A DNA stretch of 64,000 nt from Candidimonas nitroreducens (GTDB lineage Bacteria; Pseudomonadota; Gammaproteobacteria; Burkholderiales; Burkholderiaceae_B). The notes below the pieces were generated by a model, which saw only the letters and a list, made by a program, of their open reading frames with translations, searched no databases and was not told the origin of the DNA. The position numbers were made by a program, and so were the translations under genes. Numbering within the stretch: the stretch's first letter is position 1; every line of letters begins with the position of its first letter. Positions 36,201 to 45,027 of this stretch are shown here, piece after piece. Location of the stretch: NCBI RefSeq assembly GCF_002209565.1, contig NZ_NJIH01000002.1, positions 451,824 through 515,823 of the forward strand, in the 5' to 3' direction.

Positions 36201-37145
36201 CTATCGAGCGTCGCGTTGAACCGCTTGCACACCGCCGAAGTTTCCATACTCGGAAATCGAGTCCATCAGCGCGTCCAGCAGCCTTTCCGCGCACAGCGCC
36301 GCGGTTCGCAACGGGCGCGTAACCACGCAGACCTCACGGCACATGACGGGTTCGACCAAACGCCGAAACTTGAACACGCTCAAGGGATGGGCGTGAGCGG
36401 TGAGCGCCGGCAGCACGGAAATACGATCGTCCATGCCCAGCATGGCATAAAGCGCATTGGTGCTCGATACCGTATCGCCGCTGGAGAAATTCCGCCCGAA
36501 TATGGTTTCGGCCTCATCCTCCATGAAAGCACCAATGCCCGTATCGCGGCTGAGTTTGATGTGGCGATATTTCTTGAGTGAAGCCCAAGTCAGCGGCCCC
36601 GACGTTACCGCCAACGGATGCTCGTTCGGAAAAACCACGCCAAACTCGTCAGTCAGCAGAGGGGTGTAATCCAGTTCTTTGTAGTTGTTCAGGCGGCTGC
36701 ATATGCCAAAGTCCGCATCGCCATTCAGAACCGTTTTTTCAATTTTGTCCACGCTGCCATCCGTAATCGAGACTGTGACTTCGGGATGGATCTTGCGAAA
36801 AGAAGCCAGCGTCGGCCTTAAAAAAAGAATAATCAATGAAGGAAGGGCGGCAATGCGGATATGGCCCTTCTGGCCTTTCGAGATGGCAGACAGATCGGAT
36901 ACCGCGTTATCGAAACCCGCCAACACCCGCTCGGCCACGGGAAGGAAACTTTCTCCGACCGTGGTTAGCGTGACCTTGCGTGTGGTTCGGTCGAACAGTT
37001 TGACCCCGACGCATTCCTCAAACTGCTGGATCGTCGCAGTCAGTGCCGATTGCGTTTGAAAAAGCCGGGAGGCCGCCTCGGTAAAAGAACCGCTTTTCGC
37101 AATCGCAACAAAAATACGAAAATGGCGCAAAGATATGGGGATCAT
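36201..37145 (-). CDS. LysR-family regulator next to the HyuAB/decarboxylase operon
   Basis: A 314-residue LysR regulator. The helix-turn-helix is S-F-T-E-A-A-S-R-L-F-Q-T-Q-S-A-L-T near residues 20-36, followed by K-L-F-D-R-T-T-R-K-V-T-L-T. The effector domain begins G-H-I-R-I-A-A-L-P-S and includes P-L-A-V-T-S-G-P-L. It lies on the same strand as, and downstream of, the catabolic operon ending with ridA (198 bases apart), so it is either the last gene of that unit or separately transcribed. It is the only regulator in the cluster. Confidence 0.85.
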   Translation of the reverse strand: MIPISLRHFRIFVAIAKSGSFTEAASRLFQTQSALTATIQQFEECVGVKLFDRTTRKVTLTTVGESFLPVAERVLAGFDNAVSDLSAISKGQKGHIRIAALPSLIILFLRPTLASFRKIHPEVTVSITDGSVDKIEKTVLNGDADFGICSRLNNYKELDYTPLLTDEFGVVFPNEHPLAVTSGPLTWASLKKYRHIKLSRDTGIGAFMEDEAETIFGRNFSSGDTVSSTNALYAMLGMDDRISVLPALTAHAHPLSVFKFRRLVEPVMCREVCVVTRPLRTAALCAERLLDALMDSISEYGNFGGVQAVQRDAR

Positions 37146-37343
37146 ATGGCCTGGCTGTCCTGCCTACCTCTCATTTATCCAACGGTTACCGGCCTTGGAA
37201 TCTCCCAAGACCCGACTGGCCGGCTTTCCGGCCTCGGTCATCGATCGAAAACGAGCGCCTACGTGGGCCCATGCCTGATATTTCCGGCATCCGATGCGTG
37301 GCCCAAGTAGCGCCCGTGCTGCGCCTGCGAGGCGCCGCTTCTG

Positions 37344-37697
37344 TCATGCCACGGCGGCTGCGACCGATATTTCCACGAGGCATGCGGGATCGTTCATTTC
37401 CACTTTTCCGCAGCTGCGAGTGGGTGTCTGGCCCGGTGTGACCCAGGCATCCCACACCGCATTGAACGATTCGAAGTCATCCATTGTTCTGAGCCAGACG
37501 GTCGCGCTCAGGATACGCGATTTGTCTGTTCCCGCCTCTCGCAATAACGAGTCTATTTTATCCAATACCTGCCGTGCTTGTTGCTGAACGTCGTTCGGCC
37601 GCTGGGTCGGCACCTGCCCCGACAGATACACGATACCGTTATGAATCAGGGCGCGGCTGCGCCGGGCGCTTTGATCCAGGCGCTTGATTTCATTCAT
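37344..37697 (-). CDS. RidA-family enamine/imine deaminase
   Basis: A 117-residue YjgF/YER057c/UK114 protein. Substrate-site residues of RidA are conserved: Y-L-S-G-Q-V-P (24-30), Arg94 in T-P-T-R-S and Glu109 in L-V-E-I. It should hydrolyse an enamine or imine to a keto acid plus ammonia. Its ATG lies inside the end of hyuB (eight-base overlap), so it is translationally coupled and part of the pathway rather than a general housekeeping RidA. It is the last enzyme gene of the operon. Confidence 0.9.
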   Translation of the reverse strand: MNEIKRLDQSARRSRALIHNGIVYLSGQVPTQRPNDVQQQARQVLDKIDSLLREAGTDKSRILSATVWLRTMDDFESFNAVWDAWVTPGQTPTRSCGKVEMNDPACLVEISVAAAVA

Positions 37698-39288
37698 GAC
37701 CGATTGCTCCCTGTTTTCCATACCCACCGCCTCCGGCGGTTTCCATCAACACCCGATCTCCGCCTGCCAGGATCTTAGGCTCGGTCGGATCCACCGCCAC
37801 GCCGTTGATCAGCAGCCGCCCCGGAGTGCCCTGGCCGCCGCCCGCGAGCCCTTGCGGCGACGATTTCATTTGCGTCATCAGGAACGAGGCGGCCACGCCG
37901 TCGGCATCGGGCCGAATTTCGAATTCGAAACTCAGGCCATTGCCACCGACGTGCTGGCCCGCACCGCCGCTGTCCTTGCGTATGCTGCGGCGCAAAACGC
38001 GGATCGGCGCAAGCGTCTCCATCATTTCCACCGGAGTATTGCCAAGATTTCCGGGAAAGCTCAGCACCGAATAGCCGTCACGGCGCGCATTGGCTCCCTG
38101 GCCAGCGTTCAAAAAATTCACCACGCCAAAGCGCTTGCCTCGATATTCACCGGACATGGTGACTGACGAGTTCGGCGATCCCGAGGCCCAGACCTTGCCG
38201 GGCAGAACGCCGGCCAGCGCCTTGAACACGGCGGCGGGCAACAAGTGGCCGATCGCGCTTCTTCCGCCCGACGCCGCCGGGTAGGTGGGATTCAGCAGCG
38301 AGCCCATCGGCGCTGTAGTGGAAATCGGCATAAAGCTGCCCTCATTGTTCGGCACGTCCGGACACAGCAGCGATTTCAAACCGAAGACCGTATAGGCAAA
38401 GGTATAAATGGGCACCACGTTGAGGGCGCGCGGCAGTTGCGGACTCGTACCCCGGTAATCAATGTCGATACGGTCACCCTCGACTTTCAGTGAGCACTTG
38501 ATGAAGATCGGCTCTTCAAATCCGTCATGCTGGACAACCGATACGTACACGCCATCGGGAATCCGGCTGATGGCTTCACGCATCGCCAGCTCCGAGCGCC
38601 GGCGCACCTCGGCGCCCAGGGCATTCAGATCAACGGTCTGCAACAGCCCTTCCAGGCGCTCGCCCATTTTCTTGCACGCGGAAACCTGAGCCCAGATGTC
38701 GCCCATACCCTGCTCGGGCACACGGATGTTCTGGCTCATCATTTCGATGAGAACTTCGTTTTCTTTGCCCGCTTCCAGCAGTTTCATCATCGGGATCTGC
38801 AGGCCCTCCTCGTAGATCTCGCGGCTGCTGTTGCTGCGCAGCCTGCCGCCGATATCCGTAAGATGAGACACCACGGCGGCAAAGGCCACGAGCTTGCCTT
38901 CGAAGAACAGCGGCGTCGCGGTCGTCACATCATGAATATGGCCCGACCCCTTCCAAGGGTCGTTCGTGATGTATACGTCGCCCGGCTTCATGGTGTGCGC
39001 TGGATATTTGTCCAGAAAATGCCTGACTGTGGCGGGCAGGCATCCGATAAAACCCGGCAGGCTCATCGATGACTGCGCCAGAGAACGTCCTTGCGCGTCG
39101 GTCAGGACAATGGCGAAATCATTGCCGTCGCGCACCAATGTGGAAAAGCAGGTTCGCACGAAAGCCGCCGACGCTTCGTCAACGACGCTGATCAGGCGTT
39201 TCCACAAAATCTCGAGTTCGATGGGATCAAAATGCGTTTTGCGCTCCGCCGTGGCGACGGAGGCGTTCTTTTCTGCGACGGCAGTCAT
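37690..39288 (-). CDS. HyuB-type subunit (N-methylhydantoinase B / oxoprolinase-B / acetone carboxylase-alpha family)
   Basis: A 532-residue protein of the hydantoinase B/oxoprolinase superfamily, the partner of HyuA. Family landmarks include F-D-P-I-E-L-E-I-L-W-K-R-L (20-32), G-D-V-Y-I-T-N-D-P-W, S-H-L-T-D-I-G-G and the Gly-rich end G-D-R-V-L-M-E-T-A-G-G-G-G-Y-G. The ATG directly follows the hyuA stop (TAAATG). Known pairs open 5-oxoproline, N-methylhydantoin or caprolactam, or carboxylate acetone or acetophenone, all with ATP. The sequence does not tell which reaction applies. Confidence 0.9.
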   Translation of the reverse strand: MTAVAEKNASVATAERKTHFDPIELEILWKRLISVVDEASAAFVRTCFSTLVRDGNDFAIVLTDAQGRSLAQSSMSLPGFIGCLPATVRHFLDKYPAHTMKPGDVYITNDPWKGSGHIHDVTTATPLFFEGKLVAFAAVVSHLTDIGGRLRSNSSREIYEEGLQIPMMKLLEAGKENEVLIEMMSQNIRVPEQGMGDIWAQVSACKKMGERLEGLLQTVDLNALGAEVRRRSELAMREAISRIPDGVYVSVVQHDGFEEPIFIKCSLKVEGDRIDIDYRGTSPQLPRALNVVPIYTFAYTVFGLKSLLCPDVPNNEGSFMPISTTAPMGSLLNPTYPAASGGRSAIGHLLPAAVFKALAGVLPGKVWASGSPNSSVTMSGEYRGKRFGVVNFLNAGQGANARRDGYSVLSFPGNLGNTPVEMMETLAPIRVLRRSIRKDSGGAGQHVGGNGLSFEFEIRPDADGVAASFLMTQMKSSPQGLAGGGQGTPGRLLINGVAVDPTEPKILAGGDRVLMETAGGGGYGKQGAIGHE

Positions 39289-41403
39289 TTACTCGAACTC
39301 CTGGATGGTTACGCTGATCGTCAAGTCGTCCAGCACCCGCACTTCCGACTTGACCGCTACGGCGATGGTGGACTCCCGCTCCTCGAGAATCAGCGGGCCT
39401 TGAAGCACGGTGCCTGCCGGCAGCGAATAACGGTCGTACACGGCCGACTTCTGGAACGTACCGCTGACAGGCTGGTAGACGTCCCGCGATTCACTGATTT
39501 TGATTTGCGGCTTAATGCGCGCATCGCCCCATTCAAAATGGTGGCCTCTGGTTTCGTTTTTCCCGGTCAAGCGCCACGTCATGACCTGGCTGCGGGCATT
39601 AGGCACCAAATGGCCGTAGAGTTTTTCATAGACCCGCTCGAATTCCTGCTGAATCAGCATCTCGGGCTCTTCCTGCTGCAAAACTCCGTAGGGCAGGCCG
39701 ACCGATACGTTCGCGCCCTGCCCCGCATAGCGCATTTCGATGCCCAGGATCCACTCGACTCGATCCGCCCCGGCCGCTGCCAGCTCTATCTCGCTTTCCG
39801 CTTTCAACGCCTGCAGGCGAGCACGCACGTCGTCCCAGTGCACATCGGACAGCAGGCTGGGGCGCGTCCATGCCTTGTCGGCGCGAGCCGGTGCCGCCAA
39901 CATGCCCAGGCAAGACCCCGCGCCGGCCGCGATGGGAATCAATACACGAGGAATGCGAAGTTTTCTGGCGACGTCGACGGCATGCAGCGGGCCGGCGCCT
40001 CCGGTAGCAACCATGGTGAAGTCACGGGGATCGTAGCCATTTTCGGCGATATGGATACGGGCTGCGCTGGCCATATTTTCGTTGACCATATTGCAGATGC
40101 CCGCAGCCGTCTCCACCGTTTTCATGCCGAGCTCGCCGGCCAGCCTCGCCATGGCGGTACGCGCCAGCTCCAGGCTCAGCGTCATCTCGCCCCCCAGGAA
40201 ATTACTTGGATTGAGATAGCCCAGCATGAGATCGGCATCGGTGACGGTCGGATCTGCCCCACCCTGGCCGTAGCAGGCGGGCCCCGGCACAGAGCCCGCC
40301 GATTCCGGCCCGATATTGAGCAAGCCCATTTTGTTGCGGTAGGCGATAGAGCCGCCGCCAGCGCCGATTTCGATCAATTCAATGCTGGGAATCAGAATCG
40401 GCAGGCCCGAACCGCGCTTGAAACGTTCTACACGGGAACATTCAAAGCTGTGAGCGACGGGAGGCTCGCCGACCGAGACGCATGCCTTGGCAGTCGTACC
40501 GCCCATGTCGAAGGCCAGCACATTATCGACACGGTTCTGGCGAGCCGTATTCAGGGCAGACAACACGCCGGCGGCAGGGCCCGACTCCAGTAAGAAGATA
40601 GGCGATTCCGCCGCAGCGCTGGCCGATGTGAATCCGCCGCTCGATACCATGATGCGCAACGGAATGTCTGCGCGGATACGCTCGATGCGGTCTTCCAGCG
40701 CGCGCAGGTACTCGGCCACGATCGGCTTCACATACGCGTTGGCGACCGCGGTCGACGTACGCTCGAACTCATTGATTTCGCTGGCCAAGCTGGAGGATAC
40801 CGAAACAGCCACGCCGGGCAGCGCCTGCTGCAGGATGCGCTCGATGTGCTGCTCGTGCTCGGGGTTGACATACGAGTGCAGCAATGAAATCGCGACCGAC
40901 TCAATACCCAGGCTTCGCAACTGCGTTGCGATTTCCTGTATTTGTTCGGCGCGGATCGGCGTGATGACTTCGCCAGAGGCGGCCAACCGTTCCTCGACCT
41001 CGAGGCGGCATGAGGCATCAACCAGCGGTTGGGGCAGAACGATATCGAGATCATAGATGTCGTATCGCCATTCTCTGCCTATGTCCAGCACGTCGGCCAT
41101 ACCTTCTGTCGTGACGAGCGCCGTCTTGGAGCCCTTTCTTTCGATCAGGGTATTGGTGATCAGCGTCGTGCCATGTACGACTTCTCCCAGAGACGGCGCG
41201 TGTTCCCCGAGCGATTCCGATACCTGCTTCAATAGATTCAGAACGACGGTCGATACCGCCACACCAGGATCATGAGGCGTGGTTGGTGTTTTCCCGACCC
41301 AGATCCGGCCCGCAGGGGCGAGGATCGCCACGCCATCGGTAAAAGTTCCGCCAATATCGGCGGCGATTCTAAGTATTTCCTTGGATACACCGTGACTATT
41401 CAC
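39289..41403 (-). CDS. HyuA-type ATP-dependent subunit (N-methylhydantoinase A / oxoprolinase-A family)
   Basis: A 704-residue actin-fold ATPase subunit. It starts with GTG at 41403, preceded by a good ribosome site (AAAGGAAG). The phosphate-binding motif A-D-I-G-G-T-F-T-D-G is at residues 14-23. The mid-protein D-M-G-G-T-T-A-K, G-A-G-G-G-S-I-A and A-T-G-G-A-G-P-L-H-A motifs are also present. It forms the HyuAB enzyme with the next gene. Position after an aldehyde dehydrogenase and a 2-oxoacid decarboxylase in the same operon suggests it attacks a ring, lactam or ketone in the same route. Confidence 0.9.
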   Translation of the reverse strand: MNSHGVSKEILRIAADIGGTFTDGVAILAPAGRIWVGKTPTTPHDPGVAVSTVVLNLLKQVSESLGEHAPSLGEVVHGTTLITNTLIERKGSKTALVTTEGMADVLDIGREWRYDIYDLDIVLPQPLVDASCRLEVEERLAASGEVITPIRAEQIQEIATQLRSLGIESVAISLLHSYVNPEHEQHIERILQQALPGVAVSVSSSLASEINEFERTSTAVANAYVKPIVAEYLRALEDRIERIRADIPLRIMVSSGGFTSASAAAESPIFLLESGPAAGVLSALNTARQNRVDNVLAFDMGGTTAKACVSVGEPPVAHSFECSRVERFKRGSGLPILIPSIELIEIGAGGGSIAYRNKMGLLNIGPESAGSVPGPACYGQGGADPTVTDADLMLGYLNPSNFLGGEMTLSLELARTAMARLAGELGMKTVETAAGICNMVNENMASAARIHIAENGYDPRDFTMVATGGAGPLHAVDVARKLRIPRVLIPIAAGAGSCLGMLAAPARADKAWTRPSLLSDVHWDDVRARLQALKAESEIELAAAGADRVEWILGIEMRYAGQGANVSVGLPYGVLQQEEPEMLIQQEFERVYEKLYGHLVPNARSQVMTWRLTGKNETRGHHFEWGDARIKPQIKISESRDVYQPVSGTFQKSAVYDRYSLPAGTVLQGPLILEERESTIAVAVKSEVRVLDDLTISVTIQEFE

Positions 41404-41432
41404 TTAGCACTTCCTTTGTTCAATTCCTATTC

Positions 41433-42848
41433 TTAGTACGAGACGGTAATGAGCCGCTCTTCTGTCATTTCCTGGACAGCAAAGGCGGGGCCTTCTCTAC
41501 CAAAGCCACTGTCTTTGACGCCGCCAAACGGCATCACGTCCACGCGGGCGCTGGATGCTTCATTAATGTGCACCCCGCCGAAAGCCAAACGCTGCGCAGT
41601 GCGTATCGCTTGACTCAGGTCTTTCGTGAATAACCCCGCGGCCAGTCCGTATTGCGTGTCGTTGGCGCTGGCGATGGCTTCATCCAGAGAATCGAACTCG
41701 ATGATGGAAAGCACCGGTGCGAAGATCTCCTCGCAATACACCTTCATGGTCTTCTGGATGTTGGCGAGAATGGTCGGCTCGATGACGTTTCCAGTGCGCG
41801 TTCCCCCCGTCAGGATTTCCGCCCCCTGGGCAACAGCTTGTTCTATCCAGGCATGGGCGCGGTCAGCGGCTCCGGTGGAAATCATCGGCCCGATCACGAC
41901 CGTGTCGTCCGACGGATCCCCCGCCTTCATCCTGCGTGCGGCGGCGACGATTTTCGGAATGAAAGTAGGCGCCAGGCGACGATCCACGTACAGGCGCTGC
42001 ACCGAAGTGCAAACCTGCCCCGCCTTTCTGAAACCCGCATTGAGTATCTTGGGAATGGCCAAATCCACATCCGCGTCGTGGCACACGATCGTGCTGGCAA
42101 TGCTGCCCAGTTCCAGCTGCGTACCGCGCAGCCCTGCCTGCTTTTGGATTTCTTTACCGACACGGGTACTGCCCGTAAAGGCGTAAAAATTGATACGCGG
42201 ATCTTCCAGCAATTGTTGGCCTATGGTGCCGCCGGGCCCATTGACCAAGGTGACACGAGAAGGCGGCAATCCCGCATCGAGCAAGGATTTGCACAGCTCT
42301 ACCGCGGCAAGAGGCGTCAGATCCGACGGCTTGATGAGCGCCGCGTTCCCGGCGGCCAGAGCAGGCCCCACCTTATGCGTCAACGTGTTCAAGGGAGAAT
42401 TGAACGGGGTGATGGCACAGACGACGCCTCGCGGCACGCGTACGGTGTAGCCAAGGCGGTTGGCGGAACCCTTTGCCGCCTGCATAGGGATCAATTTTCC
42501 GTTCAGGTGCTTGGCTTCTTCGGCGGAAAGCTGCAGCGTCTGCACGCATCGGGCGACCTCGTTTTCACCATCGGCCTTGGTAAATCCGGCTTCGTCTTTC
42601 AATAAATCAACGAATTGCCGCGTGCGGCTCTCGACAATGCGGGAGGTCTCGAGCAGGATGCGGTACATGTCGTAGGGCGAGACGGCGCCGCCAGTAACCG
42701 CTCGCACAGCGCCTTCGACGGCGTGGTCGACCTGCTGCGCAGAGGCGATCGCCATTTCTCCGTATATACGATCGTCATACTTGGCGCGCAGTTGCTGCGT
42801 GCCGGCATCACCGTCCACCCACAGGCCATCGATCAAAAGTCTGGACAT
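41433..42848 (-). CDS. aldehyde dehydrogenase of the HyuAB/decarboxylase operon
   Basis: A 471-residue NAD(P)-dependent aldehyde dehydrogenase. Seen are P-F-N-S-P-L-N (148-154), F-T-G-S-T-R-V-G (224-231), catalytic Glu246 in L-E-L-G-S and catalytic Cys280 in G-Q-V-C-T-S. The usual second Gly of E-L-G-G is Ser here, as in several aldehyde dehydrogenases of the lactaldehyde/phosphonoacetaldehyde type that I recall. It lies 8 bases after the decarboxylase beta gene, so it most likely oxidises the aldehyde that decarboxylase releases. Confidence 0.9.
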   Translation of the reverse strand: MSRLLIDGLWVDGDAGTQQLRAKYDDRIYGEMAIASAQQVDHAVEGAVRAVTGGAVSPYDMYRILLETSRIVESRTRQFVDLLKDEAGFTKADGENEVARCVQTLQLSAEEAKHLNGKLIPMQAAKGSANRLGYTVRVPRGVVCAITPFNSPLNTLTHKVGPALAAGNAALIKPSDLTPLAAVELCKSLLDAGLPPSRVTLVNGPGGTIGQQLLEDPRINFYAFTGSTRVGKEIQKQAGLRGTQLELGSIASTIVCHDADVDLAIPKILNAGFRKAGQVCTSVQRLYVDRRLAPTFIPKIVAAARRMKAGDPSDDTVVIGPMISTGAADRAHAWIEQAVAQGAEILTGGTRTGNVIEPTILANIQKTMKVYCEEIFAPVLSIIEFDSLDEAIASANDTQYGLAAGLFTKDLSQAIRTAQRLAFGGVHINEASSARVDVMPFGGVKDSGFGREGPAFAVQEMTEERLITVSY

Positions 42849-42856
42849 GGTTTTCC

Positions 42857-43465
42857 TTAGCTGGCGATCGCTTGCATGAAGCGTTGGCGAATTTTCGAGG
42901 GGTCTCTCTCGGTGACGCCTGCCGGCTTTTCGCCATCGGTACGTACACCGATGAGCCAGGGGCCGTCTTCGACCCGGGTTTGCTCGATGATCCGGGAAAA
43001 GCTGTCTTCATCCTTCGCCCAATAGCTCTTGCCGATGCCGCACGCTCTGGCCACACCGACCAGATCGACGAACCCGGAGGTCAGCGTTTGCTGTGAGCCG
43101 GTAATTTGATAGACACCGTTGTCCCACACGATTACGGCCAGATTTTTTGCCTTGGAAGCCGCCAGCGTCCCCAGCGTGCCAAGCTGCATGAGCAACGATC
43201 CGTCGCCTTCAAGAACGTATGTGCGCCGCTCGGGCTGGGCGATGGCAACGCCCATGCCTATCGCACTGGCCAAGCCCATGCTACCCAGCATGTAAAAGTT
43301 GCGCTCACGTTGGCCGCTGGCCCACAGGTCAAAATTAGTGTTGCCGATGCCGCCGATCACCGCATCCCGATCCGACAACTTTTCTACCAACAACTGCGTC
43401 ATGCGGAACCGATTCAATTCGGCACAATCGCGCCTTTCCGTCGAGAGCATGTTCGTCAGGCTCAT
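42857..43465 (-). CDS. ThDP-dependent 2-oxoacid decarboxylase, beta (PP) subunit
   Basis: A 202-residue protein equal to the pyrophosphate-binding domain of a thiamine diphosphate enzyme. The ThDP/Mg motif starts G-D-G-S (87-90) and ends with Asn116 in W-D-N-G. It is the size and type of ComE (sulfopyruvate decarboxylase beta). The segment where sulfo- and phosphonopyruvate decarboxylases carry, from memory, a S-K-E-L motif reads G-N-T-N-F-D-L-W here (41-48), so a different substrate is likely. Its ATG overlaps the stop of the alpha subunit gene by one base (TGATG). Confidence 0.85.
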   Translation of the reverse strand: MSLTNMLSTERRDCAELNRFRMTQLLVEKLSDRDAVIGGIGNTNFDLWASGQRERNFYMLGSMGLASAIGMGVAIAQPERRTYVLEGDGSLLMQLGTLGTLAASKAKNLAVIVWDNGVYQITGSQQTLTSGFVDLVGVARACGIGKSYWAKDEDSFSRIIEQTRVEDGPWLIGVRTDGEKPAGVTERDPSKIRQRFMQAIAS

Positions 43466-43986
43466 CACAACTCCTTGGATCGTTTCTTGGTCAATAGCGG
43501 CGACAGCAGCATGGCTGCGGCTTCTTGGGTGGAGTACGCCTGCCGGATCATGCCATCGGCCATGAAATCCAGGTCTTCCAGCGACACCATGCGGTGCGTC
43601 TCGATTCCCATCGAATTCAGGATAGGCACCATCGTGCGGCACACCATGGCCTGGCCGAGCTGATGGTCGCCCATCGTGCCGCGTTCGGAGATCATCATCA
43701 ACAAAGGGATCTGGTAAGGCCTGACCAGCGATGCCAGGACATTCGGCAACGTGGCGAATCCACTGGTCTGCATCAATACAATGCCCCGCATGCCCGCCAT
43801 ATAGGCGCCGGTCACGATGCCTACGGCTTCCTCTTCCCTAGCCGGGCCGAGTGTGGTGAAGAACGGGTCTGCGCGCAGCCGCTCGATGAGCGGGGAAAGT
43901 ACATTGTCCGGCACATAGGTCACCAATTTGACCTTGTGACGTTTCAGTACCTCTACAACAATGTCATACCATGCTGGCGTATTCAT
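43465..43986 (-). CDS. ThDP-dependent 2-oxoacid decarboxylase, alpha (PYR) subunit
   Basis: A 173-residue protein equal to the pyrimidine-binding domain of a split decarboxylase (ComD type). The Glu that activates thiamine lies in A-R-E-E-E-A-V-G (49-56), followed by G-A-Y-M-A-G. The start at 43986 is set by good similarity of M-N-T-P-A-W-Y-D to such N-termini and by a purine-rich site before it. With the beta subunit it should form a tetramer that decarboxylates a 2-oxo acid to an aldehyde. It comes after the Bug receptor gene in the transcript, separated by a hairpin. Confidence 0.85.
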   Translation of the reverse strand: MNTPAWYDIVVEVLKRHKVKLVTYVPDNVLSPLIERLRADPFFTTLGPAREEEAVGIVTGAYMAGMRGIVLMQTSGFATLPNVLASLVRPYQIPLLMMISERGTMGDHQLGQAMVCRTMVPILNSMGIETHRMVSLEDLDFMADGMIRQAYSTQEAAAMLLSPLLTKKRSKEL

Positions 43987-44013
43987 TTTTACTCCATTGA
44001 CGCCCAGTAATAG

Positions 44014-44043
44014 TTGCCTCGGCCTGTACTGCGCCAGAGGCAA
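44014..44043 (-). other. intercistronic stem-loop between the Bug and decarboxylase genes
   Basis: TTGCCTC (44014-44020) and GAGGCAA (44037-44043) pair perfectly; the enclosed GGC/GCC can extend the stem. It lies in the 75-base gap after receptor 3. It has no T-run, so an mRNA stability or processing role fits better than termination. Confidence 0.5.
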
Positions 44044-44061
44044 TAGAAAATCCCGAGGGAC

Positions 44062-45027
44062 TCAGTCGATCTTGATGCCGGCCTGCGACACAACGGATTC
44101 CCATTGCGCAACATCGTGGGAAATCAAGTCCTTGTATGCCTGCGCATCCTTCAACGTCGGCGTGACCTCAATTCTTTTGAGCTGATCTTTCACTTGCTGG
44201 TTGTCGAGCACTTGCCGCGCGCCGTCGTATAGCCAGTCGACGATGTCTTTGGGCGTGCCGGCAGGAGCGATCAAACCCCACCAATTAACCGCGTATACGC
44301 CGTCGACGCCCAGTTCCGCGAAGGTGGGAACATCCGGATAGCCGGGCAGGCGGGTGTGATCGGCCACAGCCAGCGCCTTGAGCGTGCCGTTTTGAACCAT
44401 GCCCATGCCAGAAGCCGTGCTGCCAAACATTGCGTCGACCTGCCCTCCGACCGTAGCCGTCATGGCGGGGCCGGCCCCTTGATAGGCCACGCTAATGATT
44501 TTCCTGTGGGTTTTTTGCTGCAAGAGCTCCGCAGCCAAGTGGCCTAGCGAACCGACACCGGAGTGCGCAATCGTACGATCCTTTCCATTTGGCGCGAGAA
44601 AGTCATTGAGCGTTGCCGGCCCTGAAGCGGGAACATAAAGAACAAATGCCCCGGTTCCCAGTAGCGCTATCGGCGAAAAATTTTTTTCGACGTTGTAGGG
44701 AGTCGCCTTACGCAAGATAGGATTCAGTGCGATGGCAAGGTCGGCCAACAGGATTCTCGACCCATTGTGTTCCGAGCGCGCGACATAGGCGCCGGCGATG
44801 GCGCCATTCGCGCCCGGTTTGTTGACCACGACAATTTGCGACCCGGTCGCTTTTTGCAGCGCGGGGGCAATGACCCGGGCCATCGTATCGGACGCCCCGC
44901 CGGGCGAATACGGCACGATCAGTTCAACAATGGGCGGAGCGGAGGCCGGCTTGGCGCTTGCACCCGAGACAAAGAAAAAACTACAGGCCAGGGCACCGAG
45001 TGTTTTATAGATGGAAACAGAATTCAT
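44062..45027 (-). CDS. Bug/TctC-family periplasmic solute-binding protein (receptor 3)
   Basis: A 321-residue receptor. The start at 45027 (M-N-S-V-S-I-Y-K) gives a clear signal peptide ending near S-G-A-S-A-K (residues 25-30). Bug hallmarks are P-Y-S-P-G-G-A-S-D-T-M-A-R, N-K-P-G-A-N-G-A-I-A-G and A-Y-Q-G-A-G-P-A-M. It is the first gene of the catabolic operon, so the operon's substrate is probably the ligand: a small organic acid or cyclic amide that reaches the periplasm. No membrane components of a tripartite transporter are present in the window. Confidence 0.9.
   Translation of the reverse strand: MNSVSIYKTLGALACSFFFVSGASAKPASAPPIVELIVPYSPGGASDTMARVIAPALQKATGSQIVVVNKPGANGAIAGAYVARSEHNGSRILLADLAIALNPILRKATPYNVEKNFSPIALLGTGAFVLYVPASGPATLNDFLAPNGKDRTIAHSGVGSLGHLAAELLQQKTHRKIISVAYQGAGPAMTATVGGQVDAMFGSTASGMGMVQNGTLKALAVADHTRLPGYPDVPTFAELGVDGVYAVNWWGLIAPAGTPKDIVDWLYDGARQVLDNQQVKDQLKRIEVTPTLKDAQAYKDLISHDVAQWESVVSQAGIKID

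Noticed and set aside
42857..43986. Naming the decarboxylase a phosphonopyruvate or sulfopyruvate decarboxylase
   Set aside because: The expected S-K-E-L-type substrate segment is missing and no phosphonate or sulfonate gene is nearby.
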